Positions 1 through 5,509 of a stretch of 10,702 bases of DNA are shown here, piece after piece. Position numbers and translations under genes: made by a program. The notes under the pieces were generated by a model. The model did not search any database. It was not told where the DNA came from and worked only from the letters and a program-made list of their open reading frames with translations. Each line of letters starts with the position of its first letter. Position 1 is the stretch's first letter. Source of the stretch: Baffinella frigidus (Eukaryota; Cryptophyceae; Cryptomonadales; Baffinellaceae). Location of the stretch: positions 143,832 to 154,533 of the forward strand of contig MU647144.1 of NCBI GenBank assembly GCA_026770585.1, read 5' to 3'.

Positions 1-13
1 GGGGGGGGGGGGA

Positions 14-50
<37 letters not shown>
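1..50 (+). repeat. G run plus (GA)n polypurine tract
   Basis: The window opens with twelve G followed by an almost pure GA dinucleotide repeat. It is a simple repeat and contains no gene. Polypurine mirror tracts of this kind can form triplex DNA and often mark assembly breaks, so the window edge here may be technical. Confidence 0.9.
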
Positions 51-51
<1 letters not shown>

Positions 52-192
52 TTATCTCGCGTACTGGGCAAGCAAGAACGTCTAGGCTAGCAAGAGCGTC
101 ACGCAAGACCCTCTACGCGGCAAGCATGGACCCGCTTCTTCTCCGAATCGTTCTGGTGGCAAGGTGCTGCCTCCGTGGTCCTGCGCAGTGTG

Positions 193-416
193 CTGGGGTA
201 TCTCGCTCGTCCCTCAAGTGACGAGTAAGCTCATACGCCCTACGGTAGGGCCCTAGGACCTGCCTAGGGCGAGTTAGGGTGGATATTCGCCCGTCCGCCA
301 CTTAAGGGATAAGAAAGCGCCCCCACGCACACACCCTGGACCACCATAGGGCCCTAGGCATAGGCCTACTGTAGGGTTATAGGGGGGTGTTGTTTCTTAT
401 GAGCGAGGTACCCCTG
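193..416 (+). mobile_element. pogo-like MITE copy 1, split by a nested insertion
   Basis: The right end (391-416) is a good copy of the family terminal inverted repeat (reverse complement CAGGGGTACCTCGCTCATAA) and is followed by TA at 417-418. The left end, at 193-210, reads CTGGGGTATCTCGCTCGT, a three-mismatch version of the same TIR. The continuation AAGAAAGCGCC resumes at 311. The missing join is filled by a different element at 210-309, so this MITE was interrupted after it inserted. The core with the CCATAGGGCCCTAGGCAT motif has the same orientation as copies 2 and 3. Confidence 0.75.
210..309 (+). mobile_element. Second MITE family, copy 1 (nested)
   Basis: This ~100-bp element has imperfect ends TCCCTCAAGTG and CACTTAAGGGA and a core GCTCATACGCCCTAC(G/C)GTAGGG shared with the element at 1229-1329. 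It sits inside the left TIR of a pogo-like MITE, at that element's CTCATAAG site, and appears to duplicate only TA or AT. It carries no coding capacity. Its GGGCCCTAGG core partly resembles the pogo-like MITE core, so the two families may share ancestry. Confidence 0.65.
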
Positions 417-540
417 TAGACGGGTCAAGACCTGCGGTAGGCCCCTAGGAGGCACAGGGTCGAATCCCGGGAAACGCGTGTAATGAATCCTCTCGGGTGC
501 TCAAGTGCGAGGAGGGGGTTGCGCCGTGTTTCGGGCGCGC

Positions 541-655
541 GCGGAGAGAGAGAGAAAGAGAGAGAGAGGGATAGAGGGCAAGAGAGGGAGAGAGGGAGAG
601 AGAGAGGGAGGGAGGGAGGGAGAGAGGGAGAGAGGGAGAGAGGAAGAAAAAGAAG
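541..655 (+). repeat. Polypurine GA/GGGA tract
   Basis: About 115 nt of almost uninterrupted purines on the plus strand, built of GA, GAGG and GGGA units. Open frames through it encode only Arg/Glu/Gly or Leu/Ser/Pro strings and are not genes. The rest of 419-890 is unique-looking sequence in which I see no supported gene. Confidence 0.9.
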
Positions 656-891
656 CACGGCCGTGGAAAGCTCATCCGGCTCAGGGCAGGGAGAGGAGTC
701 AGGGCAGGAGTCAAAGCGCGCCAGTGGGAGGGGGAGGTGTAGCGGGGCCCGCGGCGCCGGGTTCAGGTTGCGAGCCTCTCAATTATCTTCCTCTTGGTCC
801 TCCCTCGGCTGACTCAGCTGGACGATAAGCGCGGCGTGAAGGTAAAGACTGTCGATCTCTTTGGAACCTTGCCCTCTTGAAAAACGCTGTA

Positions 892-1008
892 CAGGGGTAC
901 CTCGCTCATAGGAAAGCGCCCCCCCACTAGGACCGCCATAGGGCCCTAGGCATAGCCCTACTTGAGGGTCCTAGGGAGAGGCGGTTTCTTGTGAGCGAGG
1001 TACCCCTG
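892..1008 (+). mobile_element. pogo-like MITE copy 2 (intact, 117 bp)
   Basis: Complete element with terminal inverted repeats CAGGGGTACCTCGCTCATAG and (reverse complement) CAGGGGTACCTCGCTCACAA, flanked by TA at 890-891 and 1009-1010. A TA target duplication and a CAGG-type TIR are typical of Tc1/mariner/pogo elements; CAGGNNTACCTCG strongly recalls Tigger/pogo termini. The interior holds the palindromic ATAGGGCCCTAGGCAT core. It is non-autonomous, with no transposase. Confidence 0.85.
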
Positions 1009-1228
1009 TACTTGAGAGGGCGTCCCTTGCGAATGTTTGGGAGTTGTGAGCCTCGGTCTTGAGGCTCAAGCGGGGTCTCATCTGATTTCCCTTGTGCGAG
1101 TATTTCGGAGTTTGCTGAGCTCAGCACGGCTTATGCGGGCCCTGCGACGAAACCCTCAACTCTAAACCAGCCAAAAACAACAAGCTCACCCCCCCCCGCG
1201 CTTTCCCCCAACAGAGAACTCGCCTTTA

Positions 1229-1329
1229 TGCCGTAAGTGGCCAGTAGGCTCATACGCCCTACCGTAGGGCCCTAGGACCTGCCTAGGACCTGTTGGCCGT
1301 CAAATTTGACTGCCTGGCCACTTAAGGGA
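1229..1329 (+). mobile_element. Second MITE family, copy 2
   Basis: 101-bp element whose ends TGCCGTAAGTGGCCAG and CTGGCCACTTAAGGGA form a 14/16 inverted repeat with TA (or AT) on both sides. The stretch GGCTCATACGCCCTACCGTA matches the nested element at 210-309 apart from two bases. No coding capacity. Confidence 0.7.
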
Positions 1330-1442
1330 TACGGGCAGAGGGAGGAGGGCACTGGCGGCCAACGAACACCGCCTCTCCTCTTTGGCCTTACCACGGGCGG
1401 AGGGAGTGCGTTTCGCGACATAAATCGGGGGCATTGATCCGT

Positions 1443-1565
1443 GAGATTGGTGATGTATTGCCAAACAATCGTCAGTGCCGCACATGCTACGCATTATGCC
1501 ACTTACTGTACCCCGTGTCGGCCGCTCATACGAGCATTGACATGGATTCTAACTCCGCCTCCTAC
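1443..1565 (+). mobile_element. Introner-like element, copy A (intergenic)
   Basis: The element starts GAGATTGGTG and ends CCTCCTAC. The flanks CATTGATCCGT (1432-1442) and CATTGATCAGA (1566-1576) form an 11-bp target-site duplication with two mismatches. It aligns along its length with copies B and C; CCGCACATGCTACGCATT occurs unchanged in A and C. It keeps a consensus branch-point motif CTAAC at 1549-1553 followed by a pyrimidine-rich end, the same layout that acts as the 3' part of intron 5 in the oxygenase gene. No gene is evident around this copy. Confidence 0.8.
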
Positions 1566-1643
1566 CATTGATCAGACCTCCCGTGCACGGGCCGCTTTGG
1601 CCTTAGCCCTCAGTGCGGTGCGTTCGACGCCGCTGAGCCGCGA

Positions 1644-2465
1644 TCACCCCCCCCCCCGTCCCTCCCGATCTGATGCGGGTGTTCGATCAGACACCCGCTG
1701 CAGATCGGGAGGGGGGGCGTGGAGCGTGGCGGAGCGGGTGGCGGAGCGGGGAGCGTCGTTCTTGCCAAGATCGACGACCAGAGACGGCGTTCGCTGGGGC
1801 CAGGAAAATAAGCGTCGGAGTCGACTTTCTTGACGGGAGGAAGGCGGGCTGCTTCGTTGAAAGGAGGGGGAGATGGCGTCGTGCTCTTGCTGCCGGAAGG
1901 AGGAGGGGCTCCTGTTCGCAGAGAGGGAGCGCAGGAGACCTCTGACGGTTGTCACCAAGGACCACCGCGCTCTCGGGCGATCGGAAGCGAAGGAGGGCCT
2001 GGATGCGGCCAGCGGACAGGACGCGCGGTTCGAGTAGACGGGAGACGAAGGGGCCGAGCAGACTTCGCGAGCCAAGTGCTCCTTGCGCCAAGTGGGCGTG
2101 TTGGCAATCTGAAAGCGGCGCCCCAAACGATCCCAGGCTTTTTGCGACGTCAGCGTGGGAACGGCCACTTCCTGCCCCCCAACGCGCATCGCGAAACTCG
2201 ATATGGTGTGCTGATGTGTAGCACGTTCTTGGAGGCGGTCAGGCATGAGCTTCTTGAGGTCGTGACGCCCAGTCGGCAGTGGCCTCAAGCGCCTGGGCTT
2301 GCAAGAATCCACGCTTGCAAGGGCGCCAGGCCCTTGCAAAACCAGGGGCTTGAGGCGCGACCGCACTGCGGCTGGGCCGGGGACCAGGTCGCACGCCAGG
2401 ATGCACATCGGACCGTTGAAGCTTGTCTCGGGCAGGATGCACGATGCTCGTTTACAAGGACGCAA
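1644..2465 (-). CDS. Long ORF of unknown function (doubtful)
   Basis: A 273-codon open frame with mixed amino-acid composition, the longest in the 5' half. I do not recognise a family. The middle part, containing SSFAMRVGGQEVAVPTLT and KAWDRLGRRFQIANTPTWRK, looks more protein-like than the ends. The C-terminal third is rich in Ser, Arg and Pro and runs into the hairpin and C-run at 1650-1713. The N-terminal part is crossed by the inverted repeat at 2282-2356. A long plus-strand frame (1830-2672) overlaps it, so high GC alone could keep either open. I see no start context, splice structure or domain that settles it. It could be one exon of a gene, a remnant of a mobile element, or chance. Confidence 0.25.
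   Translation of the reverse strand: MRPCKRASCILPETSFNGPMCILACDLVPGPAAVRSRLKPLVLQGPGALASVDSCKPRRLRPLPTGRHDLKKLMPDRLQERATHQHTISSFAMRVGGQEVAVPTLTSQKAWDRLGRRFQIANTPTWRKEHLAREVCSAPSSPVYSNRASCPLAASRPSFASDRPRARWSLVTTVRGLLRSLSANRSPSSFRQQEHDAISPSFQRSSPPSSRQESRLRRLFSWPQRTPSLVVDLGKNDAPRSATRSATLHAPPPDLQRVSDRTPASDREGRGGG
1660..1713. repeat. Near-perfect 23-bp hairpin beside a C/G run
   Basis: Arms 1660-1682 and 1691-1713 pair at 21 of 23 positions around an 8-nt loop (TCGATCAG). The left arm follows an 11-C run and the right arm ends in a G run. It may be a foldback element remnant; no target duplication is clear. Confidence 0.75.
2282..2356. repeat. 24-bp imperfect inverted repeat
   Basis: Arms 2282-2305 and 2333-2356 (GCCTCAAGC(G/C)CCTGG...TTGCAAG) pair at 21/24, with further CTTGCAAG motifs between them. 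It may be a small foldback element. It lies inside the doubtful minus-strand ORF, which weakens that ORF. Confidence 0.7.
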
Positions 2466-2519
2466 TTTTTTTTTTCGTATGACCTTTACTACAGGATCGA
2501 GCCGTCATTTTTTACTACA

Positions 2520-2699
2520 CGCGTACGACTTTGGGGCCACAATCGATCATCTTCTCGGGACAAGGACACCACATCCCCACCATATTTATGGCATGTCCTG
2601 TTTTTTTTGCTCCTCCCCCAATTTACCTCTCAAATATGGTGGGGATGTGGTGTCCTTGTCCCGAGAAGATGATCGATTGTGGCCCCAAAGTCGTACGCG
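2520..2699. repeat. Perfect 68-bp inverted repeat, 44-nt spacer
   Basis: Arms 2520-2587 and 2632-2699 are exact reverse complements over all 68 bp, checked base by base. The spacer (2588-2631) contains a T8 run and is pyrimidine-rich. Transcribed from either strand it would give a fully paired stem, a possible small-RNA precursor. It could also be a recent foldback transposon or a hairpin-telomere-like artefact. I see no convincing target duplication at its edges. The perfect arms imply recent origin or strong maintenance. Confidence 0.95.
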
Positions 2700-3175
2700 C
2701 CCCAGGGGGCGGAGTAATCAGAGGAAACAAGTCTAGACTCTAGAGTCAGTCTAGAGTCATAAGAATACAAGTCCTGGTCCCCTCCGCCCGTCGATTCGAA
2801 ACCTAAAGGACCTGAAGGTCTCCGGGGCAGAATCCGGGTTGAGACCTTGGTGCGCAGGTCTCTGTGTCAAGTGTCCGAGTGGTCACCGGTCACCGGGGTA
2901 GCCCTGGGGTTGACTAAAACAGGTGGATCTGGAACCGGGGAAAAGTCCGGCACGTATTCTTTGCAAAGAACATACGTATCAGATTTTTGAAAAAGTTGAG
3001 TTTTGAATGTTCCTCTCAGAAGTTGAGGATTATTATGGGGAGGGCCATAAGGGCAGGAGGGGAAGAAGGAAGAGGAGGAGGAGGAAGGGAGGGGGGCGGC
3101 AGGCTTTGCTTTGTTTTGCTCCGAGATTTGCGTTTCTGCGTAGGACCTCTACGACCCCACCTTTGAAAACAACCA
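2700..3175. other. No gene seen; minor palindromes
   Basis: Nothing coding is supported here. Small structures are TCTAGACTCTAGAGTCAGTC-type tandem motifs near 2732-2757, a GGTCACC tandem near 2881-2895, and the palindrome TTCTTTGCAAAGAA (2957-2970) flanked by ACGTAT and ATACGT. CCTAAAGGACC near 2803-2813 resembles a fragment of the dispersed repeat at 3176-3337. A short GGAAGAGGAGG purine stretch lies at 3055-3100. Confidence 0.6.
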
Positions 3176-3337
3176 AACACCCCAAGAGAATCGCCCTTTA
3201 TCCCCTCACTTTTCACGAGCCTCTGCAATGGAGAGCTCAATGCGATCCGAAAGCAAAAATGCTTTTTCTGGAGATTTTTTTTACGGACAGGCGTGTCGTT
3301 GTGCTATGTTAGGAGCATTCAAACCCTAAAAGACCTA
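3176..3337 (-). repeat. Dispersed repeat R3, copy on minus strand
   Basis: The reverse complement of this stretch matches 8374-8534 along its length. Shared blocks include GCTTTCGGATCGCATTGAGC, ATTCTCTTGGGGTGTT and CAACGACACGCC. Small indels (an A-run, a few bases around GTGGGG) separate the copies. No TIR or coding capacity is obvious. The outer end with its TTTAGG(T/G) motifs is also seen in fragments elsewhere in the window. Confidence 0.8.
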
Positions 3338-3371
3338 CCCAGTCGAGACGAAACCTCGTTGAGCGGAAACC

Positions 3372-3623
3372 ATGGCGGTTTGGAACATGAATGATGATGT
3401 TGAATATATACATAGCTCCTACGAGCCGCTCGTACCTGCGCTCGTCCCTATGCAACCGTGCAGGGGTACTGTGTGCTTTCTTACATGCGAGGACGACATT
3501 ACTGAGTGGACCGCACTGATTGGATCACTCTCACTACATCCACGGTTTTCTGTATACTCTGTTCGTACATACAGTTGCCCCAAAAAACAGCATTCTTGTA
3601 CCTCGCACTCTGGTTCAACCTAA
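3372..3623 (+). CDS. Small hypothetical protein (83 aa)
   Basis: An ATG in a strong Kozak-like context (AAACCATGGCG) opens an 83-codon frame ending in TAA. The composition is balanced and base composition drops to near-neutral GC, unlike the flanking low-complexity DNA. I recognise no domain. Visible features are an acidic start (NMNDDVEY), several Cys residues, and a stretch ITEWTALIGSLSLHPRFSVY that could form a helix or strand. There is no clear signal peptide or membrane segment. It is isolated between repeats and may be a first exon, a relic or chance. Confidence 0.3.
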   Translation: MAVWNMNDDVEYIHSSYEPLVPALVPMQPCRGTVCFLTCEDDITEWTALIGSLSLHPRFSVYSVRTYSCPKKQHSCTSHSGST

Positions 3624-3663
3624 GAGTCATTTGAGCCTTTCCCCACTTTCGCCCATCTCACAC

Positions 3664-3713
3664 CTTTAGGTCCTTGAGGCTGTTGGAGCTCCCAACATCG
3701 GCGGACACAGTGG
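3664..3713 (+). repeat. R3-like repeat fragment
   Basis: CTTTAGGTCCTTGAGG followed by GAGCTCCCAACATCGGCGGAC resembles the outer end of R3 and, more closely, 10466-10513 (CCTTGAGGTCTTTGGG...GAGCTCCCATCATGGGCGGAC). It is a short diverged fragment. Confidence 0.5.
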
Positions 3714-4140
3714 GGGGGGCATTTTTGCCTATCTTGAACGACATCAAGATTTTCAAATCTTAAACCCTAAACCTTAAACCCTACACCCTTAAATCCATTT
3801 TTTTGAGCGGCCTGATCCAAATAACCCGTACAAACGGTCATATCCACCTGAATTTTTTTTCAGGCTCCACGCGGGGGGGTGTGGGGGGGGGGTCAGTTGG
3901 GGTGCGGGGAGTGCGGGGCGTCGTTGGGGGGCGCTTGGGCTAGACGCCTGACGACGAAAAACAAATTTGAAACAAATTTGTAAAGCAAAAAGACTTAAAA
4001 TTGTGAGGGGCCCCCTACAATTTAGATTTTTTTCAAAATCGTCTCCGGCCAGATAAAATTTTGGGCGTCAGGGAAAATGTAAGAATTTTCGACCAGATGT
4101 GATTTCTGAGATTTCAGATCAGCCCGCTGAAAAAAATGGC
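3714..4140. other. Gene-free stretch with G-rich tract and AT palindrome
   Basis: A small CCCTAAA-like patch lies at about 3758-3798. The plus strand at 3871-3945 has several runs of four or more G, compatible with G-quadruplex formation. ACAAATTTG-AAA-CAAATTTGT at 3961-3981 is a perfect 9-bp hairpin. I see no gene. Confidence 0.7.
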
Positions 4141-4716
4141 TTTAACCTCAAACCCTGACCCATGAACCCGAAACCCTCAACCCTAAACCATAAACCACAA
4201 GCCCTGAACCCTAAACCCTAAACCCCGAACCCTGAACTCTAAACCCCAAACCCCCAACCTTAACCTGAACTCTAAACCCCAAACCCCCAACCTTAACCCT
4301 AAACCGTAAACCATAAACCAAGAACCATAAACCATAAACCATAAACCCTGATCCCTGAACCCTCGCCCCTAAATCCTAGCTAGACCCGAAACCCTATCCC
4401 TGACCTCTAACCCCTAAACCCTAAATCCTAAAGCCTATACCCTGTTCCCTGCACCCTCGCCCCTAAACCCTATACCCTATACCCTATACCCTATACCCTA
4501 TACCCTATACCCGAAACCCTGTACCCTAAACCCTAAACCCTAAACCCTAAACCCTAAACCCTAAACCCTAAACCCAAAACCATAAACCAGAAACCCTAAA
4601 CCAGAAAACATAGACCCTAAACCCTAAAGTCCAATCCAACCCCTCAATCCGCAACCCCAAACCCTATACCCTAAACCCTAAAACCCGAACACTAAACCCT
4701 AAATCCTGATCCCAAA
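4141..4716 (+). repeat. Interstitial telomere-like (CCCTAAA)n array
   Basis: About 575 nt of heptamer-type repeats. A fairly pure CCCTAAA core (about 4516-4575) is flanked by diverged variants (CCCTGAA, CCATAAA, CCCCAAA) and a CCCTATA sub-array at about 4466-4510. CCCTAAA/TTTAGGG is the telomere repeat of plants and many algae and alveolates. Sequence continues on both sides, so this is an internal array and not a chromosome end. Confidence 0.92.
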
Positions 4717-4775
4717 CAGATCCCGCCGGACTGGTATTTGCCAAGCCTCTTCAAGAACCACTTTCTCGCCTGATT

Positions 4776-4836
4776 CGTCCTGAGGCGGGCTCGTCCGTCC
4801 TGAGGCGGGCCTGTCCGTCTTGAGGCGGGTCCGTCC
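4776..4836 (+). repeat. 20-bp minisatellite, three units
   Basis: TGAGGCGGG(C/T) recurs at 4781, 4801 and 4821, exactly 20 bp apart, with CGTCC between units. A minus-strand frame crossing it (4692-4916) encodes no recognisable domain. A small hairpin AGGTTGAC/GTCAACCT follows at 4892-4919. Confidence 0.85.
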
Positions 4837-4994
4837 GGACTCACATCCTGTTTGTCTGCTCGCGGCGTGGATGCGCCGCTCCCTTCTCCAGAGGTTGACT
4901 TACTATCATATGTCAACCTTTGGAGGAAGGGGGCGGATGGCTGACGGTACGGTTACTTCAGCGCCGCGAAAGTGGACAGAGGCAAACCCTCGAG

Positions 4995-5265
4995 CGAGAG
5001 AGTGTGTGCCATAGAGAAAGCACGAGAGAGAAAGAGAGGGAGAGAGAGAACGCGCGAGCGAGCGAGCGAGACAGAGAAAGAAAGCGAAAGGAAAAGCGAA
5101 AGAGAGCGAGAGAGCGCGCGCGCGCGCGAGAAATCCAGAGAGAGAGAGAGAGAGAGGGAGAGAGCAAGCGAGACAGAGAGAGCGCGCGCGCGAGAGCGAG
5201 ATGGAGGGATAAATCGAGAGGGGGGGGGGAGAGAGGGAGCGAGAGCGAGCGAGAACGAGCGAGAG
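4995..5265 (+). repeat. Polypurine GA/CG low-complexity tract
   Basis: About 270 nt of GAGA, GCGA and GCGC units, including (CG)n stretches near 5115-5127 and 5182-5191 that favour Z-DNA and GA stretches that favour triplex DNA. Both strands stay open in several frames, giving Arg/Glu or Leu/Ser strings; these are not genes. It ends about 245 nt upstream of the oxygenase start codon, so it may lie in or near that gene's promoter. Confidence 0.88.
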
Positions 5266-5509
5266 GGCTGACACGGCCCTAACCAGGCGACTTATCAGCA
5301 TGTTTTGATGCTCTGACGAGACAAGCTGTGCGAGTGGATTTCAAGAGCGCATACCGAGGATTTCAGAATCGTCGAGACAAGTGAAATTGGCCCACGGGTT
5401 CAAACGTTACAGGCGAAGATTCAGGACCCTCTGTTTGCTTTACAAACCTTTGATCGTGGATTTTATATCTGATTTTAATAATCGATCTCTTACAGCTTTT
5501 CAGCGCGAG

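Noticed and set aside
445-475. tRNA-like B box (GGTCGAATCCC) suggesting a tRNA or SINE
   Set aside because: No A box, acceptor stem or anticodon arm at suitable distance; the motif lacks one T of the usual GGTTCGAATCC.
483-828. Arg/Glu/Gly-rich and Leu/Ser/Pro-rich frames over the GA tract
   Set aside because: They are direct translations of a simple purine repeat on both strands.
1830-2672. 280-codon plus-strand frame
   Set aside because: Gly/Arg-rich, overlaps the more protein-like minus frame, and ends inside the perfect hairpin; no domain.
3446-3480. CAGGGGTAC and TTTCTTAC motifs as a possible sixth pogo-like MITE
   Set aside because: Only short, wrongly arranged matches; no TIR pair or core.
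4141-4716. CRISPR array or true chromosome end
   Set aside because: Units are 7 bp with no spacers, and unique sequence follows on both sides.
4906-5301. Long frames on both strands over the GA/CG tract
   Set aside because: Low-complexity repeat translation; several frames are open at once, as expected from the repeat.
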